Below are positions 25,850 to 33,869 of a stretch of 42,010 nt of DNA, piece by piece. The translations under genes and the position numbers were made by a program. Below the pieces are notes generated by a model, which worked only from the letters and a program-made list of their open reading frames with translations, did not search any database and was not told the DNA's origin. Positions within the stretch are counted from its first letter, which is position 1. Every line of letters starts with the position of its first letter. Origin of the DNA: Alphaproteobacteria bacterium (GTDB lineage Bacteria; Pseudomonadota; Alphaproteobacteria; Rhodobacterales; Rhodobacteraceae); assembly GCA_029289325.1 (NCBI GenBank), contig JARFTV010000036.1, positions 1 through 42,010 on the forward strand. The letters are read 5' to 3'.

Positions 25850-25876
25850 GGCAAGGCGGGACTGACCCCGCCTGCC
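25850..25876 (+). promoter_or_regulatory. Leader hairpin upstream of the fasciclin gene
   Basis: GGCAAGGCGGG pairs with CCCGCCTGCC with one bulge, 20 bases before the ATG at 25896. A smaller palindrome, CGCGAA-AC-TTCGCG, lies at 25814-25827. Either could shape the mRNA or terminate read-through from the anti-sigma gene. Confidence 0.35.
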
Positions 25877-25895
25877 AACCCGTGAAACGGAGAGC

Positions 25896-26453
25896 ATGAT
25901 GAAATCCCTGACCCTTGCGAGCGCGATCCTGGCCCTGTCCACCGGCCTTGCCCTTGCCGAAGCTCACGGCAACCCCGATGTCGGCGGCGCGCCGATGTTC
26001 ATGGACAAGAACATCGTCGAGAACGCGGTCAATTCCGCCGACCACACCACGCTGGTCGCCGCCGTCCAGGCCGCGGGCCTGGTCGAGACCCTGTCGGGCG
26101 CGGGCCCCTTCACCGTCTTCGCCCCCACCAACGACGCCTTCGCCAAACTTCCCGCCGGAACGGTCGAAACGCTGCTCAAGCCGGAAAACAAGGACCAGCT
26201 CACCAAGATCCTGACCTGCCATGTCGTCGCGGCGAATGCCCTCGCGGCCGATATCGACAAGATGGTGGCCGATGACGGCGGGATGCACACGGTTGCCACC
26301 GTCGGCGGCTGCGAGTTCACCGCGATGGTCGAGGACGGGATGGTCAAGATCAAGGACGGCCAGGGCAATGTCGCCACCGTCACCATCGCTGATGTGAAGC
26401 AGTCGAACGGCGTGATCCATGTGATCGACACCGTGCTCCTGCCCGCGGGCTGA
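25896..26453 (+). CDS. Secreted fasciclin (FAS1) domain protein
   Basis: It has 185 residues. The signal peptide (MMKSLTLASAILALSTGLAL then AEAHG) sends it to the periplasm or outside. One FAS1 domain fills the rest: VAAVQAAGLVETLSG, the H1 box GPFTVFAPTNDAFAKLPAGT, LTKILTCHVVAANAL and the H2 box GVIHVIDTVLLPAG. FAS1 domains mediate adhesion or surface interactions. Genes of this family often lie beside ECF sigma/RskA pairs, so it is a likely target of the sigma factor 108 bp upstream. It has two ATG candidates (25896, 25899) behind CGGAGAG. Confidence 0.93.
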   Translation: MMKSLTLASAILALSTGLALAEAHGNPDVGGAPMFMDKNIVENAVNSADHTTLVAAVQAAGLVETLSGAGPFTVFAPTNDAFAKLPAGTVETLLKPENKDQLTKILTCHVVAANALAADIDKMVADDGGMHTVATVGGCEFTAMVEDGMVKIKDGQGNVATVTIADVKQSNGVIHVIDTVLLPAG

Positions 26454-26509
26454 TCTGCGCGCCACCTGCACGGCGGGTCACGACGTCGGGCAGGGACGGG
26501 CAGCCGGGT

Positions 26510-26538
26510 CCGGAGGGTGTGTGTCCCCTCGCCTCCGG
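26510..26538 (+). terminator. Hairpin after the fasciclin gene
   Basis: CCGGAGG and CCTCCGG form a 7-bp stem with a 15-base loop, about 57 bases after the stop. There is no T run, so this is a weak call. Confidence 0.3.
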
Positions 26539-26555
26539 GCTCGGTCCCGACTTGG

Positions 26556-26585
26556 TTGACCGCGCTGGCCGCCCCGACCTAGGCT
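26556..26585 (+). promoter_or_regulatory. Putative promoter of the VWA gene
   Basis: TTGACC, an 18-base spacer, then TAGGCT. The predicted start near 26592 leaves a 22-base leader. The boxes closely match those of the tRNA-Gly promoter at 28270. Confidence 0.55.
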
Positions 26586-26613
26586 TTGCCGCATCCCTCG
26601 GTCGGAGCCTGTC

Positions 26614-28254
26614 ATGCGCCCTGCCCTTGCCGCCTGCCTCCTGTCGTTGCTTCCTGCCGGCCCGATCCTGGCCGATGGCCGGTCGATCATCGTCCTCGAC
26701 GGATCCGGCTCGATGTGGGGCCAGATCGACGGCCGCGCGAAACTGGAGATCGCGCGTGAGGCCTTGGACTCCGTGCTATCCGCCCTCGACCCGGTGACCG
26801 AGATCGGCCTCATGGCCTATGGCCACCGCGAGAAGGGCGCTTGCGGCGATATCGAGCTTGTCGTCCCCCCCGGCCCCGGCACCGCGCAGGCGATCACCGA
26901 GGCGGCCAATCGCATGAAATTCCTCGGCAAGACCCCCTTGACCGAAGCCGTCCGCCGCGCCGCACTCGAGCTGCGCTCGACCGAGGCGAAGGCCACCGTG
27001 ATCCTGATCACGGACGGGATCGAAACCTGCGCCGCCGACCCCTGCGCCCTTGGGGCGGAACTGGAAGCCTCGGGCGTGGATTTCACCGCGCATGTCGTGG
27101 GCTTCGGCCTGACCGATGACGAGGGCCGTGCCGTCGCCTGCCTGGCCCAGACCACCGGGGGCCGCTACATCGAGGCCCGCGATGCACGTCAGCTGGTTGC
27201 GGCCTTGCAGTCCACCGTCGCATCGGTCCCCGCTCCCACCTCGCCCTCCGGCGCGGTGGAGGCAACTGTCGATCCCGTCCTTCTCCTGATCGAAGGGGGC
27301 GAGGAACCGGAGGAGCGCCTCCTCGACGACGCCACCTTCGCCTTCTTTCCTATCGCCGCCGATGGCACGGTCGCCACCGATCCCGTGGAACGACTCCACG
27401 GCAGCCGCACAGTCAGTCTGCCCGAGGGCCGCTACCAGATGCGCACCAACCTGCATGAGGCCGAGGTGATGCAAGAGGTGAGGATCGGCCCCGGTTCCGC
27501 GCCGTCGACCCCAACAGCGGTGCTTGACGCCGGTATCCTGAACCTGACCCTGCGCCCCGCGCCCGAGGCCGCCCCGGACCCCGAGGCGCATTGGTCGCTT
27601 CGCGGTCCGGACGGGGTTACGGATGCGGGCTACCAGACGGCCTACCGCGTGTTTCCGGCCGGGGAATACAGCCTGATCGCCACGCTCGGCGCGGCCGAGA
27701 TCAGCCAGACGGTGACGATCGAGGCAGGCAGGATCACCGATGTCGACCTTGTGGTCGGTGTCGGTGAGGCGGTGGTGGAGGCCCTTTACCTGCCGGGGCT
27801 GAAGGTCGAGGGCAGCGAATTCTTCGTCCAGATCTTCGCCCCGGACCCAGATGCGGAGGGGACGCGCAGGCCCGTCGCCCATGCCTATGGTCCGGGTGCC
27901 CGCTTCGACCTTCCCGCCGGCGACTATCTCGCCGTGGTGACGCTCGGCCAGGCCGTCGCGGAAGAACCCTTCACCGCAAGGCTGGGCGAACGGATCGCGC
28001 TGGAAATACCCCTGAACGCTGGTGTGGCGGCCTTCACCTTCGGCGACTCGGGCACGCTGCTGCAGGTTTACGCGACCGAGACGGACCCGGCGGGCAACCG
28101 CAAGGCCTTTGGCCAGGGTTTCGGCCCCGAATGGCAGTCGACCTATCCGGCCGGGGATTACCTCGCCGTGATCGACTTTGGCGGGCGCGTGACCGAGACC
28201 CCTTTCACCGTGACCGCCGGCGAGCGGCTGGAACTGATGATCTCCGCGCCCTGA
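26614..28254 (+). CDS. Secreted VWA-domain protein with four C-terminal repeats
   Basis: It has 546 residues. A signal peptide (1-20) is followed at once by a von Willebrand A domain with an intact metal site: D29-x-S31-x-S33 (LDGSGSM), Thr in KTPLT (106-110) and Asp134 in ITDGIET. Cysteines at about 77, 139, 144 and 176 could form disulfides. After a Pro-rich linker (206-214), four similar segments recur at about 267-295, 344-372, 430-458 and 508-536. Each carries a P-x-G-x-Y core (LPAGDYLAVVTLG) and ends near a Gly, in a 78-86-residue period. No membrane anchor is seen. The role is unknown; ligand binding at the surface or in the periplasm is likely. Confidence 0.88.
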   Translation: MRPALAACLLSLLPAGPILADGRSIIVLDGSGSMWGQIDGRAKLEIAREALDSVLSALDPVTEIGLMAYGHREKGACGDIELVVPPGPGTAQAITEAANRMKFLGKTPLTEAVRRAALELRSTEAKATVILITDGIETCAADPCALGAELEASGVDFTAHVVGFGLTDDEGRAVACLAQTTGGRYIEARDARQLVAALQSTVASVPAPTSPSGAVEATVDPVLLLIEGGEEPEERLLDDATFAFFPIAADGTVATDPVERLHGSRTVSLPEGRYQMRTNLHEAEVMQEVRIGPGSAPSTPTAVLDAGILNLTLRPAPEAAPDPEAHWSLRGPDGVTDAGYQTAYRVFPAGEYSLIATLGAAEISQTVTIEAGRITDVDLVVGVGEAVVEALYLPGLKVEGSEFFVQIFAPDPDAEGTRRPVAHAYGPGARFDLPAGDYLAVVTLGQAVAEEPFTARLGERIALEIPLNAGVAAFTFGDSGTLLQVYATETDPAGNRKAFGQGFGPEWQSTYPAGDYLAVIDFGGRVTETPFTVTAGERLELMISAP

Positions 28255-28269
28255 GCCCACGTCGGCCGC

Positions 28270-28298
28270 TTGACCTTGGGTTGCGCTTCGCTTAGGTC
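28270..28298 (+). promoter_or_regulatory. Promoter of tRNA-Gly
   Basis: TTGACC, a 17-base spacer, then TAGGTC, with the expected start near 28305, 5 bases before the mature tRNA. It is a good local example of the housekeeping promoter. Confidence 0.65.
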
Positions 28299-28309
28299 AG
28301 GGGCAGCGG

Positions 28310-28383
28310 GCGGGTGTAGCTCAATGGTAGAGCAGAAGCTTCCCAAGCTTACGACGAGGGTTCGATTCCCTTCACCCGCTCCA
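28310..28383 (+). tRNA. tRNA-Gly (anticodon CCC)
   Basis: This is a 74-base tRNA with encoded CCA. The acceptor stem GCGGGTG pairs with CACCCGC, with discriminator T. The D arm is GCTC..GAGC with the AATGGTA loop. The anticodon loop TTCCCAA gives anticodon CCC (28342-28344), reading GGG codons. The T arm GAGGG-TTCGATT-CCCTT is complete. The top pair of the anticodon stem is a G/A mismatch (28335/28351), the only imperfection. It has its own promoter and terminator. Confidence 0.97.
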
Positions 28384-28388
28384 ACCGC

Positions 28389-28423
28389 AACCGCCGCCCC
28401 TGACCGGGCGGCGGTTTCGTTTT
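28389..28423 (+). terminator. Intrinsic terminator of tRNA-Gly
   Basis: AACCGCCGCCC and GGGCGGCGGTT form a perfect 11-bp stem with a 6-base loop, followed by TCGTTTT. It starts 6 bases after the tRNA. It also lies just after the epmA stop on the other strand. Confidence 0.85.
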
Positions 28424-28429
28424 GCGGCG

Positions 28430-29482
28430 TCAGGGAACGGGCGTCCAGAGGACGTCGTCGATCCGCGGCGCGCCGGTGGCAAGCATCACCACCCGGTCAA
28501 AGCCCATCGCGATTCCGGCTGCGGGCGGCATCAGGGCCAGTGCGGCGAGGAAATCTTCGTCCAATGGATAGGTCTCGCCATAGACCCGGGATTTTTCCGC
28601 CATCTCGGCCTGGAAACGCAGGCGCTGTTCGGTGGGATCGGTCAGCTCCCCGAACCCGTTGGCCAGCTCCACCCCGCAGGCATAGACCTCGAACCGCTCT
28701 GCCACCCGCGCATCGCCGGGCACCTTGCGGGCCAGCGCGGCCTCGGCGGCGGGATAGTGGTCAAGGATCGTCACCCTGCCCTGCCCCAGCTGCGGCTCGA
28801 CCTTCTCGGACAGGACGCGGCTCAGCATGTCCGACCAGGTATCATCCGGCGCGCGGCGAAGGCCGATCCGGTCCAGTTCCCCGGCCAGCCGGGCCGCGTC
28901 GGTCGTGCCGTCGGCACGGATCGAGCCGAGGAGGTCCACCCCGGCATGAAGCCGGAACGCCTCGGCCACCGAGAGCCGTTCCGGCTCGGCAAAGGGGTCG
29001 CAGGTCCGGTCGCGGAAACGCAGGCTGCCAGCCCCCGCCTCGCGCGCGGCAAGGCGGAGGAAGGCCATCGTGTCCTGCATCAGGACCTCATAGCCCTCGC
29101 CCACCCGGTACCATTCGAGCATCGTGAATTCCGGGCTGTGCAGCGGCCCCCGCTCGCGGTTGCGCCAGACATGGGAGAAGGCGTGGATTCGGGTCTCGCC
29201 CGCCGCGAGCAGTTTCTTCATCGCGAATTCGGGCGAGGTGTGCAGGTACATCGGCCGGGGCTGGCCGTCATTGCCGATCGCCTGGGTGGCGAAGCCGTGC
29301 AGATGGGCCTCGTTGCCGGGGGAAATGGCCAGGGCTGCGGGGTCCACCTCGGTGAAGCCCTCGCCGGCCAGCCAGCCCCGGATCGCAGCCTGAATGCGGT
29401 TGCGGGTCATCAGAACAGGGCGGCGGTCGGCGTGGCGGCTGGGCGCCCACCACGGGCTGGACGAAGGGGGTGCGGGATTCAT
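28430..29482 (-). CDS. epmA: Elongation factor P--(R)-beta-lysine ligase EpmA
   Basis: It attaches a lysine (beta-lysine) to a conserved lysine of EF-P, which helps ribosomes pass polyproline stretches. It has 350 residues: a stand-alone class II lysyl-tRNA synthetase catalytic core without the anticodon-binding domain. Motif 2 is visible in [20 protein letters not shown] and motif 3 in [29 protein letters not shown] binds substrate. The ATG at 29482 gives the N-terminus [20 protein letters not shown], whose PWW..HADRR is typical of EpmA. It is divergent from its substrate gene efp across 88 bp. The lysine 2,3-aminomutase gene epmB is not in this window. Confidence 0.93.
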   Translation of the reverse strand: MNPAPPSSSPWWAPSRHADRRPVLMTRNRIQAAIRGWLAGEGFTEVDPAALAISPGNEAHLHGFATQAIGNDGQPRPMYLHTSPEFAMKKLLAAGETRIHAFSHVWRNRERGPLHSPEFTMLEWYRVGEGYEVLMQDTMAFLRLAAREAGAGSLRFRDRTCDPFAEPERLSVAEAFRLHAGVDLLGSIRADGTTDAARLAGELDRIGLRRAPDDTWSDMLSRVLSEKVEPQLGQGRVTILDHYPAAEAALARKVPGDARVAERFEVYACGVELANGFGELTDPTEQRLRFQAEMAEKSRVYGETYPLDEDFLAALALMPPAAGIAMGFDRVVMLATGAPRIDDVLWTPVP

Positions 29483-29570
29483 CTGGAAATTCCGGTCGGG
29501 ATCGGTTACGGGCGCGGGCAGATGCCGGTCGTTCAAGGACCGGTCCCCCGTTACAACAAGGACCCGACCT

Positions 29571-30137
29571 TTGAAAGTCATCGCCTCCTCGCTCCGCAAG
29601 GGCAACGTCGTCGAGATGGACGGCAAGCTCTACGTCGTCCTCACCGCCTCGAACTTCCACCCCGGCAAGGGCACCCCCACCACCAGCGTCGACATGCGCC
29701 GGATCTCGGACGGGACCAAGGTGAGCGAACGCTGGCGGACGACCGAGATGGTGGAGAAGGCCACCGTCGACGAGCGGGAGTATGACTTTCTCTACGAGGA
29801 CAGCGAGGGCTTCCACTTCATGGAGCCGACCACCTACGAACAGGTCGTCGTGACCGAGGACGTGATGGGCGCGAACAAGCCCTACCTCCAGGAAGGGATG
29901 AAGTGCTACGTCAAGACCTTCGAGGGGATCCCGATCGCGCTGGAGGTCCCGCAGAAGATCACCGTCGAGATCGTCGAGACCGAGCCGGTCACCAAGGGGC
30001 AGACGGCCTCGTCCTCCTACAAGCCCGCGATCACCGACAACGGGCTCAGGGTCATGGTGCCGCCCCATATCGGGCCGGGCACGCGGATCGTCATCAACAC
30101 CGATGACGACAGCTATGTCGAGCGCGCCAAGGACTGA
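29571..30137 (+). CDS. efp: Translation elongation factor P
   Basis: It binds the ribosome E site and relieves stalling at polyproline. It has 188 residues and three beta-barrel domains. The modifiable lysine is Lys33 in HPGKGTP, in the loop recognised by EpmA. The C-terminus [20 protein letters not shown] and [19 protein letters not shown] is diagnostic. No ATG fits: the start is TTG at 29571, behind AAGGA with an 8-base spacer, giving [20 protein letters not shown]. This is the form usual in Rhodobacterales. A leader hairpin (29525-29543) and a strong terminator (30220-30245) bound the transcript. Confidence 0.96.
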   Translation: MKVIASSLRKGNVVEMDGKLYVVLTASNFHPGKGTPTTSVDMRRISDGTKVSERWRTTEMVEKATVDEREYDFLYEDSEGFHFMEPTTYEQVVVTEDVMGANKPYLQEGMKCYVKTFEGIPIALEVPQKITVEIVETEPVTKGQTASSSYKPAITDNGLRVMVPPHIGPGTRIVINTDDDSYVERAKD

Positions 30138-30138
30138 T

Positions 30139-30154
30139 CTGTCCACGGTGGACA
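30139..30154. repeat. Short palindrome CTGTCCA..TGGACA, copy 2
   Basis: CTGTCCACGGTGGACA starts 2 bases after the efp stop. It matches the copy at 14621-14636 except for two swapped central bases. Confidence 0.5.
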
Positions 30155-30219
30155 ATCCGCGCTTGTCTTGATTTATCAAGCAGTTGCCTGCGGACGTTAA
30201 GGATCTGGAAAGGTTTGGA

Positions 30220-30245
30220 AAGGCGTGCCGCGGGGCGCGCCTTTT
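30220..30245 (+). terminator. Intrinsic terminator of efp
   Basis: AAGGCGTGCC pairs with GGCGCGCCTT (10 bp, one G-U pair) with a GCGG loop, then more T (TTTTCGCTTT). It lies 83 bases after the stop. Confidence 0.75.
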
Positions 30246-30297
30246 CGCTTTGCCGGGCGCGGCACGAGGTTATGCTGCGGGCAAAGCGGAGGTGGGG

Positions 30298-31077
30298 ATG
30301 CCCGGAGATCATGACGCTTACAAGCCCGCCGAGATCGCGGCGCTGATCGAGACGGCGGGAGTCGCGAAGGCCGCCTTGCCACTGCACCGGATGGCCACGC
30401 TGGCGATGCTGGCCGGGGCCTTCATCGGCTTTGGCGCGGCCTTCTGGTGCATGGCCATGGTCGGGGCCGATCCCGGTTTCGGGCCGCAAAGGGTGCTGGG
30501 GGGAGCGGTCTTCGCCCTGGGGCTGATCCTGGTGGTGGTGGGAGGGGCGGAGCTGTTCACCGGCAACGCGCTGATGGTGATGGCGGCGGTGGACCGGCGG
30601 ATCACGCCGGGGGCCCTGATGCGGAACTGGGGCATCGTCTACGCGGGCAATCTGGTCGGCGCGGTCGGGCTTGCGGTTGCCTTCGGCCTGTCGGGCCTTC
30701 TGGAGGGGCCGATGGGCGAGGTTGCGGCGCGGGCGGCGGCGGCCAAGGCGGCTTTGCCGCCGTTGGAGGCCTTCGTGCGCGGGGCCTTGTGCAATGCGCT
30801 GGTCTGCCTCGCCGTCTGGCTGAGTTTCGCGGCGCGGACGGCGACGGACAAGATCCTCGGGGTGCTGTGGCCGGTAACCGCCTTCGTCGCGCTGGGGCTG
30901 GAACATTCGGTGGCGAACATGTTCCTGTTCCCGGCGGGACTTTGGGCCGGATCAGAGGCGCCCGTGGTCGGCGTGTTGGGGAACCTTCTGTGGGTCACGC
31001 TGGGGAACATCGTCGGCGGCGCGGGCGGCGTGGCGCTGGCCTATCGCTATGCCTATGGCGCGATGCGGGAAACGTAG
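30298..31077 (+). CDS. Formate/nitrite transporter (FNT) family channel
   Basis: This is an inner-membrane pentameric channel for small monovalent anions such as formate, nitrite, lactate or hydrosulfide. It has 259 residues with six hydrophobic segments. The FNT marks are AELFTGNALMVMA in the second helix region, LMRNWGIVYAGNLVGA, GALCNALVCLAVWLSFAAR and FVALGLEHSVANMFLFPAGL. The ATG at 30298 follows GGAGG. The TAG stop lies inside a 30-bp palindrome. No metabolic gene beside it tells which anion is carried; the EF-P gene upstream is separated by a terminator. Confidence 0.92.
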   Translation: MPGDHDAYKPAEIAALIETAGVAKAALPLHRMATLAMLAGAFIGFGAAFWCMAMVGADPGFGPQRVLGGAVFALGLILVVVGGAELFTGNALMVMAAVDRRITPGALMRNWGIVYAGNLVGAVGLAVAFGLSGLLEGPMGEVAARAAAAKAALPPLEAFVRGALCNALVCLAVWLSFAARTATDKILGVLWPVTAFVALGLEHSVANMFLFPAGLWAGSEAPVVGVLGNLLWVTLGNIVGGAGGVALAYRYAYGAMRET

Positions 31078-31102
31078 GGTGGGCGATATCGCCCACCCTA
31101 CG
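31073..31102. repeat. 30-bp perfect palindrome, copy 1 (REP-like, terminator-like)
   Basis: CGTAGGGTGGGCGAT is followed directly by its exact reverse complement. The FNT stop codon (31075-31077) is inside it. It separates two convergent genes and could end transcription from both sides. An identical 30-mer occurs at 41300-41329. Confidence 0.85.
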
Positions 31103-31125
31103 CGCCAGCAACGCGCAGCATGGGG

Positions 31126-31866
31126 TCAGGGGGCAAGCTCGCCCGCCTCGATGCGGAAGGGCAGGATGTTGCCGGGCGGCGGCAGCGGACAGACTGCGAA
31201 ATCGGTGAAGGCGCAGGGCGGCGAGATGGCCCGGTTGAAATCGAGGGTGATCCCGCGGTCCGTCGCATCCTCGCCGAAGAGAAAGCGGCAGGCCGGGTAG
31301 GTCTCGCCCGCGGTGGCATCGCGGAAAACGAACATCGGCTTGCCGGATTTCCAATGCGTCGGCGTCAGGATCACGGTCTTGCCCTGATGCTGGAACGTCG
31401 CGCGGTGGGTCACGGTCGCGGCAGCGGTGGAGCCGTCTTTCATCGTGATTTCAGTGACTTCCGGGGCGAGGCTGTCCCATGTGGCGCGGATCGTCCAGTC
31501 GGGCGCATCGGGAAAATGGCGCAGCGTCACGGTCGGATGCCGCGTCAGGTCGCGGACGCGCAGGGCGGGTGTGCCGTCGACGCTGTGAATTTCCAGCAGG
31601 AACGGATCGACGCGCAGCTGCGGGAAGCCGTCGGGGACCGGCTGGAAGGGGCGCGGGTCTTCGCCCGGCCGGGCGAAGCTCGCCCCGGTCTGGCCGAGGT
31701 CCAGCGTGCCAAGAAGCTCGGGCCCCGAGGGCAGCCGGACTTCTTGCGCCGCGCCGACGCGGTGGCGGCCCGGGGCAAGGTCGATCCGGGCCACAAGGTT
31801 AAGCCAGCCGTCGGGCGCGCTGAGCGCGGCAAGGCGGGCGGCGCGCCAGTCGGGCAAGGGCAGCAC
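31126..31866 (-). CDS. DUF1684 family protein
   Basis: It has 246 residues. The C-terminal half carries the conserved DUF1684 blocks: FVFRDATAGETYPACRFLFG, ITLDFNRAISPPCAFTDF and CPLPPPGNILPFRIEAGE. HFPDAPDWTIRATWD and KTVILTPTHWKSGKPMFVF precede them. No catalytic residues are known with certainty, and there is no signal peptide. The most likely start is GTG at 31866, one base after the murI stop, which places both in one leftward operon. The open frame extends into murI without support. Function is unknown. Confidence 0.85.
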   Translation of the reverse strand: MLPLPDWRAARLAALSAPDGWLNLVARIDLAPGRHRVGAAQEVRLPSGPELLGTLDLGQTGASFARPGEDPRPFQPVPDGFPQLRVDPFLLEIHSVDGTPALRVRDLTRHPTVTLRHFPDAPDWTIRATWDSLAPEVTEITMKDGSTAAATVTHRATFQHQGKTVILTPTHWKSGKPMFVFRDATAGETYPACRFLFGEDATDRGITLDFNRAISPPCAFTDFAVCPLPPPGNILPFRIEAGELAP

Positions 31867-31867
31867 T

Positions 31868-32680
31868 CTAGGCGGCCTCGAAGGTGATCTTCCGGCGCAG
31901 GAATTGCGTGGCCTTGTTCGAGACATAGGCCGGATCGCCGGTGGTCAGGAACTTCGACTGCGTGCCGGGGCCGAGGAATTCGCGGCGGCGGGTCAGATAA
32001 TCGGCGAGGGCCTCTGCCACGAGGTTTGCCTGGGAATAGACCTTGACGCCCTGCCCCAGCGCCTCCTGGAAGGTCTTTTCCATCAGGGGGTAATGGGTGC
32101 AGCCCAGGATCGCGGCCTCGGGGTTCGGCATCCGGCGTTTCAGCGCCTCGACATGGGAGCGGACCAGGGCCTCGGCCAGGATCTCGTCGCCCTGTTCGAT
32201 GGCGTCGACCACGCCGCCGCAGGGCTGGGCCTCGACATCGACGCCGATGGCACGGAAGGCCAGTTCGCGCTGGAAGGCACGGGAGGCGACGGTGGCGGGG
32301 GTGGCGAAGAGGGCCACGTGCTTGACCGCGACCTCGCGGGGCGGCGAATTGTCGCCCCACTGGCGTTCGGTCAGCGCCTCGATCAGCGGGACGAAGACGC
32401 CGAGGACGCGCTTTTCGGGCGGGAGCCAGGTCTCCTGCATCCGTTTCAGCGCGGCGGCGGAGGCGGTGTTGCAGGCAAGGATCACCAGATCGCAGCCCTC
32501 GTCCCACAGCCGCTCGGTCGCGGCGCAGGTCAGGGCGAAGATGTCGTCATGGTCGCGGACGCCATAGGGAGCGTGGGCATTGTCGCCGAAATAGACGAAG
32601 GGGACGTCCGGCAGGCGCCGGGTCAGGGCGTCCAGCACCGTGAGCCCGCCGAGGCCCGAATCGAACACTCCCACCGCCAT
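31868..32680 (-). CDS. murI: Glutamate racemase
   Basis: It converts L-glutamate to D-glutamate for peptidoglycan. It has 270 residues in the two-domain Asp/Glu racemase fold. The catalytic cysteines are Cys70 in LACNTASA and Cys194 in ILGCTHYPL. The N-terminal [14 protein letters not shown] supplies Asp7 and Ser8, and [11 protein letters not shown] binds substrate. It is first in a leftward pair with the DUF1684 gene. It is divergent from the LysR regulator across 190 bp. Confidence 0.96.
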   Translation of the reverse strand: MAVGVFDSGLGGLTVLDALTRRLPDVPFVYFGDNAHAPYGVRDHDDIFALTCAATERLWDEGCDLVILACNTASAAALKRMQETWLPPEKRVLGVFVPLIEALTERQWGDNSPPREVAVKHVALFATPATVASRAFQRELAFRAIGVDVEAQPCGGVVDAIEQGDEILAEALVRSHVEALKRRMPNPEAAILGCTHYPLMEKTFQEALGQGVKVYSQANLVAEALADYLTRRREFLGPGTQSKFLTTGDPAYVSNKATQFLRRKITFEAA

Positions 32681-32797
32681 GGCCTGCCCTTTCCCTTGCG
32701 GCGCGCGGCGGGTGCCGTCGCCTGTTGCGCGCGATCATAGGGTGCTTGGACGCGCGGTGAAAGAGGCACTCCCGCCCGGAAGATGGGGAAAGCCGCG

Positions 32798-32825
32798 TTG
32801 AATTGTGATCGCGTATCCCTATCTC
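32798..32825 (+). promoter_or_regulatory. Possible promoter of the lysR gene
   Basis: TTGAAT, a 16-base spacer, then TATCTC, giving a start near 32832 and a 39-base leader. The remainder of the 190-bp divergent gap shows no other clear signal. Confidence 0.3.
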
Positions 32826-32870
32826 GGCCGGGGCATGCTAGGGTGCCCTGCGTATTGGATGGGTCGGAAC

Positions 32871-33776
32871 ATGGACTGGGACAAGCTGAGGATCTTTCAC
32901 GCCGTGGCCGAAAAGGGCAGCCTGACCCATGCCGGCGATGTGCTGCACCTGTCGCAATCGGCCGTGAGCCGCCAGATCCGCGCGCTGGAGGAAAGCCTGA
33001 ATGTCACGCTTTTCCACCGCCACGCGCGGGGGCTGATCCTGACCGAACAGGGCGAGTTGCTGTTCGATGCGACGCAGGCGATGGTCAAGCGGCTGGACGC
33101 CACCGCCGCGCGGATCCGCGACAGCGAGGACGAGGTCTTTGGTGAGCTGCGGGTGACGACCACGATGGGATTCGGGACCCTGTGGCTCGCCCCGCGGCTG
33201 GCGCGGTTGTACGAGAAATATCCGGCGCTGAAGATCGACCTGATGCTGGAGGAGCGGGTGCTGGACCTGCCGATGCGCGAGGCGGATGTGGCGATCCGGA
33301 TGAAGGAGCCCTCGCAGGCCGACCTGATCCGCAAGCGGCTGATGAACATCAAGATGCAGCTGTTCGCCACGCCCGAATATCTGGCCAGCCACGGCACGCC
33401 GAAGTCGATGGACGATTTCAGCAGCCACCGGCTGATCAGCCAGCATGCGGGGACGCCGCAGGTCGCGGCGGGGGCGCTTCTGGTGGCGGAGCTGATGACG
33501 CATGACATCCCCTCGACCCTGACGGTGAACAACTATTTCGGGGTCTTGCAGGCGGTCCTGAATCACCTGGGGATCGGGGTCCTGCCGGATTACCTGGCCG
33601 AGGATTTCCCCAATCTGGTCCGCGTCCTGCCGGATGTGGAAAGCGCCGAGGTGCCGGTCTTCCTCGCCTATCCCGAGGAGCTGCGCCATTCCAAGCGCGT
33701 GGCGGCCTTCCGGGACTTCGTGACCGAGGAGATCATGGCCTTCCGTCGCCGTCAGGCCGAGGATGCGGCGGCCTGA
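32871..33776 (+). CDS. LysR-family transcriptional regulator
   Basis: It has 301 residues, a standard LysR protein. The N-terminal winged helix-turn-helix reads [20 protein letters not shown] then [20 protein letters not shown]. The effector domain begins about residue 90 ([20 protein letters not shown]). The ATG at 32871 gives the usual start just before the helix-turn-helix. LysR proteins usually control a divergent gene, here murI-DUF1684, but that link is not supported by a recognised site. Ligand unknown. A palindrome and an sRNA gene follow. Confidence 0.92.
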   Translation: MDWDKLRIFHAVAEKGSLTHAGDVLHLSQSAVSRQIRALEESLNVTLFHRHARGLILTEQGELLFDATQAMVKRLDATAARIRDSEDEVFGELRVTTTMGFGTLWLAPRLARLYEKYPALKIDLMLEERVLDLPMREADVAIRMKEPSQADLIRKRLMNIKMQLFATPEYLASHGTPKSMDDFSSHRLISQHAGTPQVAAGALLVAELMTHDIPSTLTVNNYFGVLQAVLNHLGIGVLPDYLAEDFPNLVRVLPDVESAEVPVFLAYPEELRHSKRVAAFRDFVTEEIMAFRRRQAEDAAA

Positions 33777-33778
33777 CA

Positions 33779-33795
33779 TTGCTGCCATGCAGCAA
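33779..33795. promoter_or_regulatory. Palindrome TTGCTGC-CAT-GCAGCAA, possible PhaR-type site
   Basis: A perfect 7-bp inverted repeat with a 3-base centre, 2 bases after the lysR stop. Its core CTGC-N3-GCAG is the form reported for PhaR, the polyhydroxybutyrate regulator of Rhodobacter. It could equally be a terminator stem for lysR, though no T run follows. It lies about 40 bp upstream of the sRNA -35 box. Confidence 0.35.
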
Positions 33796-33834
33796 GTGCA
33801 TATCGGGATTGCCGATTTTGCGGGCACCCTGCCC

Positions 33835-33863
33835 TTGTTTGCAGCACGGCTCCGGCCTATTTG
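33835..33863 (+). promoter_or_regulatory. Putative promoter of the small RNA
   Basis: TTGTTT, a 17-base spacer, then TATTTG. The expected start is near 33870, exactly at the base of the 5' hairpin. Confidence 0.55.
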
Positions 33864-33869
33864 CAGTCT

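Noticed and set aside
28335-28351. tRNA-Gly as a pseudogene because of the G/A mismatch at the top of the anticodon stem
   Set aside because: All other stems, the anticodon loop and CCA are intact, and it has a proper promoter and terminator.
30067-30080. Any coding role for the region between efp and the FNT gene
   Set aside because: The bases after 30137 carry a palindrome and a terminator, not a frame with coding character.
30167-30180. FNR/FnrL box in front of the formate/nitrite channel gene (CTTGATTTATCAAG)
   Set aside because: The half-sites TTGAT and ATCAA are separated by 2 bases instead of the 4 required, and the site lies upstream of the efp terminator.
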